Part shown: positions 37,299-46,537 of the stretch, in pieces
Position numbering within the stretch: position 1 is the stretch's first letter
Layout: each line of letters starts with the position of its first letter
Source: Arthrobacter crystallopoietes
Lineage (GTDB): Bacteria > Actinomycetota > Actinomycetes > Actinomycetales > Micrococcaceae
Direction: 5' to 3'
Length of the DNA stretch: 64,000 nucleotides
Assembly (NCBI RefSeq): GCF_002849715.1
Contig: NZ_CP018863.1
Coordinates: 3,720,001 to 3,784,000, forward strand
Made by a program: the position numbers and the translations under genes
Notes under the pieces: model-generated
Databases searched by the model: none
What the model was told of the DNA's origin: nothing
What the model saw: the letters and a program-made list of their open reading frames with translations, nothing else

Positions 37299-40200
37299 AT
37301 GAGTCTGAACCGGCGGCTGATCTCCAAGGGCTTCAACGATCTGGAGAAAAGCACACGCTTTCTCGAATCGTCCGAACTCGAAGGGGTGGACCAGCAACGG
37401 CTCTTTGCCGGGTTTGCTTACGCCGCCGATCCGGACCTGGCCCTCGTATCCCTGGTCCGGCTACTGGAGCGGCATCCTCAGCTGGCCGGACTGGTCAATG
37501 CCGGAGAAGATGAGAGCGAGGCCCTGTTCCGGCTGCTAGGTTCCTCGGAGGCCCTGGCCGAATTTCTGCTGCGCCGGCCGGAGCATCTGGACGTCCTTTC
37601 GGCCAAGGTCAGCGCGGAGCCTGGAGCTGTGCCGGCAGAAAAGCTGCGTGCATCACTGCTGAAGTCCGTTGGAGCCGATCCTGCCGCCGAACAGCCGCTG
37701 GCCGCCCTGAGCGGCAAAGAGGCCTACAGTCTGCTGCGGTCCACTTACCGGCGGCACCTGGCCGAACTGGCCATCCGGGATCTCGGTGCGGCCTCGCCGG
37801 TGGACTATATGCCTTCCGTCGGACGTGAATTGGCGGATCTCGCGGCCGCGGCAATTGAAGCCGGCCTGGCTGTCTCCCGAGCCGAACTGGCCGCACGGTT
37901 CGATCCGGAAGAGATTGCGGGCGTACGCCTGGCCGTGATCGGCATGGGCAAATGCGGCGCCCGCGAACTCAACTACATTTCCGACGTCGACGTGGTTTAT
38001 GTGATCGAGGCCGAGGGCATGGACGAGGCGCATGCTTCCACCATCGGCACGGCCTTGGCTACCGGGATGAGCAGGGCCGTCTTTTCCGCCGGACCGGAGC
38101 CGGGCCTGTGGGAGGTGGATGCCAACCTCCGTCCTGAAGGGAAGGAAGGCCGGCTGGTCCGGACGCTCGAGTCCCATCTGACCTATTACAAGCGGTGGGC
38201 GCAGAGCTGGGAGTTCCAAGCGCTGCTGAAAGCGCGTGCCATCGCCGGTGACACCGATCTGGGCCGCCGGTACGAGGAAGCCGTTGCACCGTTGATCTGG
38301 AACTCGTCCGAACGGGACGGCTTCGTCGAGTCCGTGCAGGCCATGCGCGGACGGGTGACAGAGAACATTCCGGTGCATGAGCGCGGCCGGCAGCTGAAAC
38401 TCGGCCGCGGCGGGCTGCGTGATGTGGAATTCACTGTCCAGTTGCTCCAGCTCGTTCATGCCCGGGTGGACGAAACGCTCCGGGTCCGGGACACCACCAC
38501 GGCGATCGCGGCCTTGAGCGCGGCCGGGTACATTGGCCGCTCGGATGCCCGGGAGTTCGACGAGGCCTACCGCTATTTGCGGGTGCTGGAACACCGCATC
38601 CAGCTGGTCCAGCTGCGCCGGACGCATTTGATGCCCCAGGACGACAATGCCTTGCGGGCGCTGGCCAAATCCTCGCTCGGCTCGCTCGAAACGCAGCGTC
38701 CCGGCCCCGAAGCCCTGCTGCAGAAGTGGCAGCGGACCAAGCGCCGGGTACGGGAACTTCATGAACGGATCTTCTACCGTCCGCTGCTGGTCTCCGCCGC
38801 CAACCTGAGCGCGGACGAAGTGCGGCTGACGCCCGAAGCTGCCCAGGCGCGGCTCGCGGCACTGGGCTATGTCGATCCACGCGGAGCGATGCGCCATATC
38901 GAGGCCTTGACCAGCGGAATCAGCCGGCGGGCGCAGCTACAGCGCCAGTTGCTCCCCGTCCTGCTGGAATGGATCGCCGATGGCGTGGACCCGGATGCCG
39001 GCTTGCTCGGATTCCGGCGGCTGAGCGAGGCGCTGGGGGAGTCGCACTGGTATCTGGGCATGCTCCGTGACTCCAGCTCGGCGGCTGAGCGGCTCTGCCA
39101 CATTCTGTCCAGCAGCCGGTTCATCACGGACCTGCTGGAAGTCTCGCCGGAGTCTGCGGCCTGGCTGGGTTCGGACAAGGATCTGGTTCCGTGGTCGTTC
39201 GACGCGCAGTGGTACGAGATCAGGCACAAACTGGCCCGACACCAGGACCCCAAGGCAGCCATGCGCCTGATTCGTTTGATCCGCCGTCGCGAAACGCTGC
39301 GCACAGCCATCGCCGACAGCTCAGGGTTGCTCGACCAGCGGCAGGTCGGCATTGCGCTCTCCGACACGGACCGGGCGGCCATTCTTGGCGCACTGCATGT
39401 TGCCGAGGCAACTGTCTTCGCCGAGGGGGAGCAGCTGACCAACCTCCTCGTCGTCGCCATGGGGCGCCAAGGCGGCAGGGAGATTGGCTACGGCTCGGAC
39501 GCCGATGTCATGTACGTGCACAAGCCGCTGCCCGGCGCTGACAACGACGCCGCCCAGCAGCAGGCCATGCGGATCGTTTCGCAGATTTCCGCACTGCTCC
39601 AGCAGCCGAGCAGCCCGCCCGTGCTGGCCGAACGCACCCTCGAAATTGATGTGTCGCTGCGTCCGGAGGGGAAGAACGGACCGATCGTGCGTTCGCTCGA
39701 TTCATACCGGGAGTACTACCAGCGGTGGTCACTGATCTGGGAGGCACAGGCCCTGCTGCGGGCCCGGCCCATCGCCGGCGACGACGACCTCGCGGCCGAG
39801 TTCACAGCGCTGATCGACCCTATCCGTTACCCGGCCGACGTCGGACCGGAGGACGTGCGCGAAATCCGCAGGATCAAAGCCAGAGTGGAATCCGAGCGCC
39901 TGCCCCGCGGCGCCGATCCGTCCCGGCACCTCAAGCTGGGCCGTGGCGCCCTGAGCGATGCGGAGTGGCTGGTGCAATTGCTGCAGCTGGAACACGCGCA
40001 CCGGGTACCCGCGCTACGGACAACCGGCACCTTGGAGGCCCTGGAAGCGATCGGCGAGGCAGACCTGCTCCCGGATGCCGATGTGCTCACGCTGCGCCAG
40101 AGCTGGTCGCTGGCGAGCCGGATCCGTTCGGCAAACGTGATCTGGAGCGGAAAAAACACGGATCTGCTGCCCTCTTCGCGCCGGGATCTGGAAGCCGTTG

Positions 40201-40316
40201 CCCGCTGGTGCGGCTACAGCCCGGGACACGCCGGAGCGATTGAGGAAGACTATCTGCGCATTACCCGGCGCACCCGCGGCATCTTCGAACGCTACTTCTA
40301 CGGCTACGGAACATAG
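37299..40316 (+). CDS. glnE: Glutamine synthetase adenylyltransferase/deadenylylase
   Basis: This 1005-residue bifunctional enzyme adds AMP to, or removes it from, glutamine synthetase. It has two nucleotidyltransferase domains. The first is near residues 216-235 (GKCGARELNYISDVDVVYV) and the second near 722-740 (GRQGGREIGYGSDADVMYV); both retain the metal-binding Asp pairs. Each is followed by a GlnE helical region with LKLGRGGLRDVEF or LKLGRGALSDAEW. The gene is directly behind glnA2, and the probable substrate GlnA1 is encoded 3.2 kb downstream. Confidence 0.96.
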   Translation: MSLNRRLISKGFNDLEKSTRFLESSELEGVDQQRLFAGFAYAADPDLALVSLVRLLERHPQLAGLVNAGEDESEALFRLLGSSEALAEFLLRRPEHLDVLSAKVSAEPGAVPAEKLRASLLKSVGADPAAEQPLAALSGKEAYSLLRSTYRRHLAELAIRDLGAASPVDYMPSVGRELADLAAAAIEAGLAVSRAELAARFDPEEIAGVRLAVIGMGKCGARELNYISDVDVVYVIEAEGMDEAHASTIGTALATGMSRAVFSAGPEPGLWEVDANLRPEGKEGRLVRTLESHLTYYKRWAQSWEFQALLKARAIAGDTDLGRRYEEAVAPLIWNSSERDGFVESVQAMRGRVTENIPVHERGRQLKLGRGGLRDVEFTVQLLQLVHARVDETLRVRDTTTAIAALSAAGYIGRSDAREFDEAYRYLRVLEHRIQLVQLRRTHLMPQDDNALRALAKSSLGSLETQRPGPEALLQKWQRTKRRVRELHERIFYRPLLVSAANLSADEVRLTPEAAQARLAALGYVDPRGAMRHIEALTSGISRRAQLQRQLLPVLLEWIADGVDPDAGLLGFRRLSEALGESHWYLGMLRDSSSAAERLCHILSSSRFITDLLEVSPESAAWLGSDKDLVPWSFDAQWYEIRHKLARHQDPKAAMRLIRLIRRRETLRTAIADSSGLLDQRQVGIALSDTDRAAILGALHVAEATVFAEGEQLTNLLVVAMGRQGGREIGYGSDADVMYVHKPLPGADNDAAQQQAMRIVSQISALLQQPSSPPVLAERTLEIDVSLRPEGKNGPIVRSLDSYREYYQRWSLIWEAQALLRARPIAGDDDLAAEFTALIDPIRYPADVGPEDVREIRRIKARVESERLPRGADPSRHLKLGRGALSDAEWLVQLLQLEHAHRVPALRTTGTLEALEAIGEADLLPDADVLTLRQSWSLASRIRSANVIWSGKNTDLLPSSRRDLEAVARWCGYSPGHAGAIEEDYLRITRRTRGIFERYFYGYGT

Positions 40317-40478
40317 GAAAAACCGGCGGTCCGGCCTGGATGAGGGCGCAGTATCCCGCTGTGGGCCGGTCGATGCGGTGCGTGGAATGGTGCGGGCGGT
40401 GACGGCTCTGTAGCCTCTTGGAGGACCTTTTGCGCCGGGAACCGGTGCGTCCTTCACAGAATCTAGGAGTTGTTCAGA

Positions 40479-41936
40479 TTGCAATCCCTCCAACGTGCCG
40501 GTCGGCGCCTGCTGGCCCTGACCGGGCTATTGGCGGTGCTGTCGCTGGTCTTCGGGTCAGCGGCCTCGGCGGCTGACCAGACCGCGGATAGCGCCAGCGG
40601 TAAGAGCTACGTCATCGGCACGGACACTACCTTCGCACCCTTCGAGTTCCGGCAGGGCGGCGAACTGGTGGGCATCGACATGGACCTGCTGCGTACCATT
40701 GCCGAAAACCAGGGCTTCGAGGTGGAGATCCGCTCGCTCGGCTTCGACGCCGCCCTGCAGGCGCTGCAGTCCAACCAGGTGGACGGCGTCATCGCGGGCA
40801 TGTCCATCACGGACGAACGCCGGCAGGTCTTCGACTTCTCCGACCCGTACTTCGACTCCGGTGTGCAGATGGCGGTGGCGGAGACCAACAACGAGATCAC
40901 TTCCTACGAGGACCTTGAGGGCGAGACGGTGGCGGTCAAGCGCGGCAGCGAGGGAGAAGCCTTTGCCGACTCGATCGCCGACGAGTATGGCTTCACGGTC
41001 AAGCCGCTGGACCAGTCCGCCACAATGTACGACGACGTCAAAGCCGGCAACTCGGTCGCCGTCTTCGACGACTACCCCGTGCTGGCGTACGGAATCGCGC
41101 AAAACAACGGGCTGAAGGCGGTCACGGAGAAGGAACGGGGCAGCTCCTACGGCTTCGCCGTGAACAAGGACCAGAACCCAGAGCTGATAGCGGCGTTCAA
41201 CGCGGGCTTGGCCGAGCTAAAAGCCAGCGGCGAGTACCAGCAAATCCTGGACAAGTACCTCGCGTCCCCGGAAACGGCTGGGCAAACGAGCTTCTGGCAG
41301 TTGCTGACCGACAGCCTCCCCGCCCTGATGAAGGGCCTGGGCCTGACCCTGTTTGCCACGGCTATCTCCATTGTGATCGCCCTTATCCTGGGCGTCGCGT
41401 TCGGGTTCCTGAAAGTCTCCCGCCGGATTATGCTGCGTGGCATTGCCACCACTTATGTCGGCATCTTCCGCGGAACCCCGCTGCTGGTGCAAGCGTTCTT
41501 CTTCTACTTCGGCCTGCCCCAGCTGACCGGTATGCCCATCGACGTGCTCACCGCCGGCGTGCTTACCCTGAGCCTGAACGCCGGCGCCTACATGACCGAG
41601 ATTGTCCGCGGCGGCATTCAGTCCGTGGACCCGGGCCAGATGGAGGCCAGCCGCAGCCTCGGCCTGGGCTACATCAAATCCATGCACAAGGTAGTAATCC
41701 CCCAAGCCGTCAAGATCATGACACCCAGCTTCATCAACCAGTTCGTCATCACGCTCAAGGACAGCTCGTTGCTTGCCGTCATCGGTTTCGCCGAACTGAC
41801 CTATCAGGGCCAGCAGATCTACGCCGGAAACTTCCGCACCGGCGAGACCTTGCTGATTGTTGCTGCGCTGTATTTCGTGGTGATCACTCTCCTGATCAAG
41901 CTCTCCAACATCCTGGATAAGAGGTTCAACAAGTGA
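40479..41936 (+). CDS. Glutamine-type ABC transporter: fused binding protein and permease
   Basis: One polypeptide (485 residues) carries a signal-like N-terminus ([21 protein letters not shown]) and a solute-binding domain (about residues 40-270). The binding domain has [15 protein letters not shown] and [23 protein letters not shown], the polar-amino-acid family pattern. A permease domain of about five helices follows (from ~280), containing the ATPase-contact loop [25 protein letters not shown] 40479 is chosen because AGGAG lies nine bases upstream; TTG 40470 abuts that sequence. The layout resembles GlnPQ of lactic acid bacteria. Confidence 0.9.
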   Translation: MQSLQRAGRRLLALTGLLAVLSLVFGSAASAADQTADSASGKSYVIGTDTTFAPFEFRQGGELVGIDMDLLRTIAENQGFEVEIRSLGFDAALQALQSNQVDGVIAGMSITDERRQVFDFSDPYFDSGVQMAVAETNNEITSYEDLEGETVAVKRGSEGEAFADSIADEYGFTVKPLDQSATMYDDVKAGNSVAVFDDYPVLAYGIAQNNGLKAVTEKERGSSYGFAVNKDQNPELIAAFNAGLAELKASGEYQQILDKYLASPETAGQTSFWQLLTDSLPALMKGLGLTLFATAISIVIALILGVAFGFLKVSRRIMLRGIATTYVGIFRGTPLLVQAFFFYFGLPQLTGMPIDVLTAGVLTLSLNAGAYMTEIVRGGIQSVDPGQMEASRSLGLGYIKSMHKVVIPQAVKIMTPSFINQFVITLKDSSLLAVIGFAELTYQGQQIYAGNFRTGETLLIVAALYFVVITLLIKLSNILDKRFNK

Positions 41937-42661
41937 GCAAGATTAACGTCGCCGGACTGACAAAGAGCTTCGGCAGCAACGAAGTACTCAAAGGCCTGGA
42001 TGTCGAGGTGGCCGAAGGTGAGGTGGTGTGCGTCATCGGGCCGTCCGGGTCCGGCAAGTCCACCTTCCTGCGCTGCCTGAACAAGCTGGAGGACATCACC
42101 GGCGGCAAGGTGGTGGTGGACGGGTTCGACCTCACCGATCCCAAGGTCAATCTGGACGAGGTCCGCCAGCACCTCGGCATGGTCTTCCAGCACTTCAACC
42201 TGTTCCCGCACATGACCGTGCTGGAGAACATCATGCTCGCGCCGGTGGAGCTGAAGCAGCTCAGCCGGCCGCAGGCCCGGAACAAGGCCCTGGAACTGCT
42301 TGAGCGCGTGGGCCTGTCCAACAAGGCCGACGCCAGGCCGGCGCAGCTCTCCGGCGGACAGAAACAGCGTGTAGCCATCGCCCGCTCGCTGGCGATGAAC
42401 CCGGACATTATGCTCTTCGACGAGGCGACCAGCGCTTTGGACCCGGAGATGGTGGGCGAGGTGCTGCAGGTCATTAAGGACCTCGCTGCGGAAGGCATGA
42501 CGATGGTGGTGGTTACGCACGAGATGGGCTTCGCCCGCGAAGTCGCCGACCGCGTCATCTTTATGGCCGAAGGCCTCATTGTCGAGGAAGGCAAGCCGGA
42601 GGACCTCTTCGGCGCTCCGCAGCAGACCCGCACCCAGGAGTTCCTGGCCAAGGTGCTCTGA
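41933..42661 (+). CDS. glnQ: Amino-acid ABC transporter ATPase (GlnQ-like)
   Basis: This 242-residue nucleotide-binding subunit powers the fused transporter encoded just upstream, whose stop overlaps its GTG start by four bases. Walker A is GPSGSGKST, the signature motif is LSGGQKQR, and Walker B is [15 protein letters not shown]; all are intact. The H-loop is VVVTHEMGF. The high similarity to GlnQ/HisP suggests glutamine or another polar amino acid as substrate, which fits the surrounding nitrogen genes. Confidence 0.93.
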   Translation: MSKINVAGLTKSFGSNEVLKGLDVEVAEGEVVCVIGPSGSGKSTFLRCLNKLEDITGGKVVVDGFDLTDPKVNLDEVRQHLGMVFQHFNLFPHMTVLENIMLAPVELKQLSRPQARNKALELLERVGLSNKADARPAQLSGGQKQRVAIARSLAMNPDIMLFDEATSALDPEMVGEVLQVIKDLAAEGMTMVVVTHEMGFAREVADRVIFMAEGLIVEEGKPEDLFGAPQQTRTQEFLAKVL

Positions 42662-42789
42662 AACGTCGGCGACGGTGCCCGCTCAAGGTGGGCGCCGTCG
42701 TCGTACGCGTCCTTCGACACAACGGTGGCCGCCCGCGCCCCGCTGCGGCTAGGCTGAGGCCAGGACCACTGCTAAAGGAGCGCAGCGAC

Positions 42790-43137
42790 ATGACTGATAT
42801 CGATGTGATTGCCCGCGAGCATCTGAGTGCGGCGGGCAGCGCAACGCATGGCCGCAGTGCCGCGATGGTGGCCCAGGACGGTCCGCTGCGCCAAACGGTG
42901 CTTGCCCTGCGGGCAGGATCGGTCCTGGGCGAGCACAATGCTCCGCTGGCCGCGAGCATCTATGTCCTGGAGGGCTCGGTCACCGTAGTCTCGGCCAGCG
43001 GCCGGCTCGTCGTTAATGAGAACCAGCTCGAAATCATCCCGCAGGAACGCCACTCGGTCGAAGCCAACGAGGACTCGGTCTTCCTGCTTACCGCTGTCAC
43101 CGAAACCCATCTGGACTCCGGTTCCAGCAAAGCGTAA
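42790..43137 (+). CDS. Small cupin-fold protein
   Basis: This 115-residue protein contains a single cupin barrel: GSVLGEHNAPLAASIYVLEGSVTVVSASGRLVV and NQLEIIPQERHSVEANEDSVFLLT correspond to the two cupin motifs. The metal-binding His/Glu set is incomplete (one His in GEHN and one in RHSV), so it may bind little or no metal. ATG 42790 has AAAGGAG nine bases upstream. No enzymatic role can be assigned. The next gene converges on it with no bases between the two stop codons. Confidence 0.75.
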   Translation: MTDIDVIAREHLSAAGSATHGRSAAMVAQDGPLRQTVLALRAGSVLGEHNAPLAASIYVLEGSVTVVSASGRLVVNENQLEIIPQERHSVEANEDSVFLLTAVTETHLDSGSSKA

Positions 43138-43299
43138 CTACTGCGCTTCAAGCAGGTGCCGTTCGTCTTGGACGCTGATGGCGTAGGCAAAAAGCGCTTC
43201 TTGGTGTTCCCGGTAGTGGTGGGCGCACCAGGAGAGCATGCCGCCGGTATCGAGCATGACCTGGACGTAGGCGGGGACTCCGCATCGATCACACAACAT
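43138..43299 (-). CDS. DUF7455-like small zinc-binding protein
   Basis: This 53-residue protein starts MLCDRCGVPAYVQVMLDTGG and continues SWCAHHYREHQEAL. The CxxC ... CxHH arrangement is a likely zinc site and matches the small actinobacterial DUF7455 family. ATG 43299 is chosen because GAGGAGG lies just upstream. The frame is open to GTG 43416, but those extra 39 codons are low-complexity and include the ribosome-binding site. The function is unknown. Confidence 0.78.
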   Translation of the reverse strand: MLCDRCGVPAYVQVMLDTGGMLSWCAHHYREHQEALFAYAISVQDERHLLEAQ

Positions 43300-43479
43300 T
43301 TCGCCCTCCTCGGTGTGATGCAACTGGCTTGTATCACCAGTGTGCCCCTCCGTGCTTGGGGTGGGCTTGGGATGATGTCCGACGGACAAAGAAGAGTCCG
43401 CACTTGCCGCCGTCACCGAAGTGTTGGCCGCTCGTGCGGACTCTCTGCAAACTAACCGCGCTTCTGACGCGGGATCTGG

Positions 43480-44904
43480 CTAGCAGCCGTAGTAGAGCTC
43501 GAACTCGTAAGGGTTCGGGCGCAAGGCCAGCGGCGCAATTTCGTACTCGCGCTTGTAGGCGATCCAGGTGTCGATCAGGTCCTGGGTGAACACGCCACCG
43601 GCCTGCAGGAACTCGTTGTCAGCTTCGAGGGCTGCCAGAGCTTCCTCCAAGGAACCTGGAGCCTTCTGGATGTCCTTGGCTTCTTCGGCAGGCAGCTCGT
43701 AGAGGTCCTTGTCGATCGGATCGGCCGGCTCAATCCGGTTCCGGATGCCGTCCAGGCCTGCCATCAGCTGGGCGGCGAAGGCCAGGTAAGGGTTGGAGCT
43801 GGGGTCCGGTGCGCGGAATTCGAGGCGCTTGGCCTTCGGGTTGGACCCGGTGATCGGGATGCGGATACCGGCGGAGCGGTTGCCCTGGGAGTAGACCATG
43901 TTGACCGGAGCTTCGAAGCCCTTGACCAGGCGGCGGTAGGAGTTCACCGTCGGGTTGGTGAAGGCCAGCACGGCCGAAGCGTGCTTGAGCAGGCCGCCGA
44001 TGTACCAGCGGGCGGTGTCGGACAGGCCGGCGTAGCCCTTCTCGTCGTAGAAGAGCGGCTCGGAACCGTTCCAGAGCGACTGGTGGCAGTGCATGCCCGA
44101 GCCGTTGTCGCCGAACACGGGCTTCGGCATGAAGGTGGCGGATTTGCCCCAGGCATCTGCGACGTTCTTGACGATGTACTTGAACTTCAGCAGATCATCG
44201 GCGGCGTGGGTCAGCGTGGTGAACTTGTAGTTGATTTCCGCCTGGCCGGCAGCGCCGACCTCGTGGTGGGAGCGCTCAACTTCAATGCCTACCTCCTCCA
44301 GCTCGACACAAATGGCGTCGCGCAGGTCGGCCTGCTTGTCGGTAGGAGAAACAGGGAAGTAGCCGCCCTTGACCGGGGTCTTGTAGCCCTGGTTGCCGCC
44401 CTCTTCCTTGCGGCCGCTGTTCCAGTAGGCCTCGACGGAATCCACCTTGTAGAAGGAGTGCTCCGGGCTGGACTGGTAGCGCACGTCGTCGAAAATGAAG
44501 AATTCGGCTTCGGAGGCAAAGTAAGCCGTGTCCGCGATGCCGGTGGACGCCAGGTAGGCCTCGGCGCGCTCGGCAACGCCGCGAGGGTCGCGGTGGTACG
44601 GGTCGCCGGTGCGCGGGTTCACGATCGAGAAGTTCAGCGCGAGGGTCTTCTCCACGCGGAAGGGATCGATGAATGCGGTGGTGACGTCCGGGATGAGCTG
44701 CATGTCGGACTCGGCGATGCCCTGAAAACCACGGATGGAGGAACCGTCGAACAGCTGGCCGTTGACAAAGAAATCCGCGTCAACGGTCTTGGCCGGCACG
44801 TTGAAGTGCTGCTGGACGCCTGGCAGGTCTGTGAATCGGATGTCGACGAACTTTACTTCTTCGTCGGCGATGTACTTGAGGACCTCGTCCGCATTCTTGA
44901 ACAT
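43480..44904 (-). CDS. glnA: Glutamine synthetase type I (GlnA1)
   Basis: This 474-residue dodecameric enzyme makes glutamine from glutamate and ammonia. [10 protein letters not shown] (51-60), [24 protein letters not shown] and [20 protein letters not shown] form the active site. Tyr402 in DKDLYELP is the adenylylation target of GlnE, so it is the beta subtype. The C-terminus ends [14 protein letters not shown] 44904 is preferred over 44925, having AAGGAG upstream. A GlnR-type operator precedes it. Confidence 0.96.
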   Translation of the reverse strand: MFKNADEVLKYIADEEVKFVDIRFTDLPGVQQHFNVPAKTVDADFFVNGQLFDGSSIRGFQGIAESDMQLIPDVTTAFIDPFRVEKTLALNFSIVNPRTGDPYHRDPRGVAERAEAYLASTGIADTAYFASEAEFFIFDDVRYQSSPEHSFYKVDSVEAYWNSGRKEEGGNQGYKTPVKGGYFPVSPTDKQADLRDAICVELEEVGIEVERSHHEVGAAGQAEINYKFTTLTHAADDLLKFKYIVKNVADAWGKSATFMPKPVFGDNGSGMHCHQSLWNGSEPLFYDEKGYAGLSDTARWYIGGLLKHASAVLAFTNPTVNSYRRLVKGFEAPVNMVYSQGNRSAGIRIPITGSNPKAKRLEFRAPDPSSNPYLAFAAQLMAGLDGIRNRIEPADPIDKDLYELPAEEAKDIQKAPGSLEEALAALEADNEFLQAGGVFTQDLIDTWIAYKREYEIAPLALRPNPYEFELYYGC

Positions 44905-44973
44905 CGGGTCATGCTCCTTACGCATTCATGGGGGTACCTGCCGGCTGCAACACAGGCGCCAGCAACAGTTACT

Positions 44974-45027
44974 AATGTAGAAGCAGGGAATTTCCCTTTG
45001 GTGTCGCGATTGTTTCCGGCAGGTTAC
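44974..45027 (-). promoter_or_regulatory. glnA1 promoter with GlnR-type operator
   Basis: Read on the minus strand from 45027, the elements are GTAAC, GAAAC, GACAC and GAAAT, each separated by exactly six bases. This is the a-b-a-b layout of actinobacterial GlnR boxes (GTnAC-n6-GAAAC repeated). A -10-like TACATT (44979-44974) lies ten bases beyond the last element, so the operator covers the -35 region, as expected for an activator. A second possible -10, TAGGCT, lies upstream at 45051-45046. Confidence 0.72.
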
Positions 45028-45135
45028 TTAATCGATGTGCACCTAAGCCTAGCGCGGTGTTACCGTCAGCACCCAGACGGCGTTACGCAGGTCACTTCCG
45101 GCGGCCGTCACGACCGCCTCCTGCACAGAGGTCGG

Positions 45136-45141
45136 TAGGCT
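45136..45141 (+). promoter_or_regulatory. Putative -10 box for leaderless RDD gene
   Basis: TAGGCT ends six bases before GTG 45148. Confidence 0.55.
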
Positions 45142-45147
45142 AGAGGA

Positions 45148-45585
45148 GTGGTAAGCAGAAAAGACCTTGGTTCCTGGCTCGAAGGACCGCCTCCCTCCAA
45201 AGAGCAGCAGTGGCCCGGCCAGCGGTTGGGGCTGCCCCAGCGCGGCCCGGGCTCGATCGCCCGCCTCGGCCGCCGCGTCATAGCCCTGATGATCGACTGG
45301 ATCCTGTGCTATCTCATCGCCGCATGGCTGTTCGAAGGCAACGAGCTGAGCATTCTGCTGATCTTCGCCATTGAGCAGCTACTCCTGGTCAGCACCCTCG
45401 GCTACAGCATCGGGCACCGCGCAGTTGGCATCCAGGTACGGAAGCTGGACGGTTCCGCGGCCGGACCGCTCCCGGCCGTTGTCCGCACCGTGCTGCTCTG
45501 CCTGGTTGTTCCCGCCGTAGTCTTCGACGCCGATCAGCGCGGCCTGCACGACCGCGCGATGGGCACCGTGCTGGTCCGCATGTAG
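45148..45585 (+). CDS. RDD-family membrane protein
   Basis: This 145-residue protein has the RDD signature: RLGRRVIALMIDWILCYLIAAWLF, then a second helix and GYSIGHRAVGIQVRKLDG, and finally a third helix ending FDADQRGLHDRAMGTVLVRM. The conserved Arg and two Asp of the family name are visible. RDD proteins are poorly understood; some act as ion or proton exchangers. In actinobacteria one often lies beside glnA1, as here. A GAGGAG sequence is too close to the start to serve as a ribosome-binding site. Confidence 0.88.
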   Translation: MVSRKDLGSWLEGPPPSKEQQWPGQRLGLPQRGPGSIARLGRRVIALMIDWILCYLIAAWLFEGNELSILLIFAIEQLLLVSTLGYSIGHRAVGIQVRKLDGSAAGPLPAVVRTVLLCLVVPAVVFDADQRGLHDRAMGTVLVRM

Positions 45586-45596
45586 TTCACAACCTT

Positions 45597-45648
45597 ACTA
45601 ACGACGGCGGCGCCTCACCTTGGAAGGTGAGGCGCCGCCGTCGTTAGT
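45597..45648. terminator. 25-bp perfect hairpin between convergent genes
   Basis: A 25-base left arm (45597-45621) pairs perfectly with 45624-45648. The arm holds ACGACGGCGGCG followed by CCTCACCTT. It lies between the RDD gene (+) and the DUF4191 gene (-), so it probably ends both transcripts. There is no T-tract. Confidence 0.75.
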
Positions 45649-45660
45649 GGCTTGGTATGG

Positions 45661-46419
45661 TCAGCGGCCGCGCATTGCCTTGCGGTCCGGGCGGGCCTTG
45701 AACGGATCGACGCCCTTGGGGATGGGAAGCTTGTTGCTGCCGAGGGCCTGCAGGCGCTTATCCACCGCATGCACCTCCTGCTTGGTCAGTTCCTTCTTGA
45801 GCTTCTGGACCTTCTTGGCCACCTTGCTCAGTTCAACCTGGCCCTCGCCGCGGCCGGTCTCGATGACGTGGACCTTCACGTTGGGCAGGATGCGGTTCAG
45901 CTTCCGGCGCTCGGAGTCCACCAAGGTCTTGACCCGGTTCGAGGGTCCTTCGGTGACGAGGATGACGCCCGGGCGGCCGATCGCACGGAAGACTGCATCC
46001 TGGGTCCGCGGGTTGACTGCCACCGGCTGTTCCTGCAGGATCCAGCCGCGGCGCAGCACGCTCAGGGCCGCTCCGGAAGCACCGGGCTGGCCCTCGATCT
46101 GGGCGAAGGCGGCGCGTTCGGCACGGCGGGAGAGGATGAAGGTTGCCGCCAGCAGGCCCAGCGGGATGGAGATGATCAACAGGGTGACCCAGTTGTTGAT
46201 CAGGAACCCGATGAGCAGGCCAACGGCCACGATGCCCAGGAAGGCCAGCAGCATGAGCCAGACTACGTTGGGATCGTTGCGCCGGGTCATCTGGAAGACC
46301 TGGCCGATCTGCTTCAGGCGCCCGGGGCCTTTTTTCGCCTTGGCAGGCTTCTCGGCTTTGGGCTTGCGTGAGAAGAGACCACGCTTGGTATTTGCGTCGG
46401 AATCGGTGCTATTGGCCAT
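45661..46419 (-). CDS. DUF4191 membrane protein
   Basis: This 252-residue protein belongs to the actinobacterial DUF4191 family. A Lys-rich N-terminus precedes two close hydrophobic helices (about residues 53-70 and 75-95), and a soluble C-terminal domain follows. The C-terminal half includes RRGWILQEQPVAVNPRTQDAVFRAIGRPGVILVTEG. The function is unknown; the conserved position beside lipA suggests co-expression with lipoate genes. TAGAAT lies nine bases before ATG 46419, so the message may have a three-base leader. Confidence 0.85.
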   Translation of the reverse strand: MANSTDSDANTKRGLFSRKPKAEKPAKAKKGPGRLKQIGQVFQMTRRNDPNVVWLMLLAFLGIVAVGLLIGFLINNWVTLLIISIPLGLLAATFILSRRAERAAFAQIEGQPGASGAALSVLRRGWILQEQPVAVNPRTQDAVFRAIGRPGVILVTEGPSNRVKTLVDSERRKLNRILPNVKVHVIETGRGEGQVELSKVAKKVQKLKKELTKQEVHAVDKRLQALGSNKLPIPKGVDPFKARPDRKAMRGR

Positions 46420-46537
46420 AATGACTCAATTCTATCGTGAAGCGGGCCGGAATTTTGGCCGTGGCGCGGGCACAGCGAGAGGGCCCGGCGCTGCGGCGTC
46501 CGGACCCCCTCGGGTGAAAAGTTGCAGCCGGGTGGCG

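Noticed and set aside
40317..40478. tRNA or small RNA in the glnE-transporter gap
   Set aside because: No cloverleaf, no TTCRA loop and no strong terminator are visible.
43300..43416. N-terminal extension of the DUF7455 protein to GTG 43416
   Set aside because: The GAGGAGG ribosome-binding site for ATG 43299 lies inside it and the residues are low-complexity.
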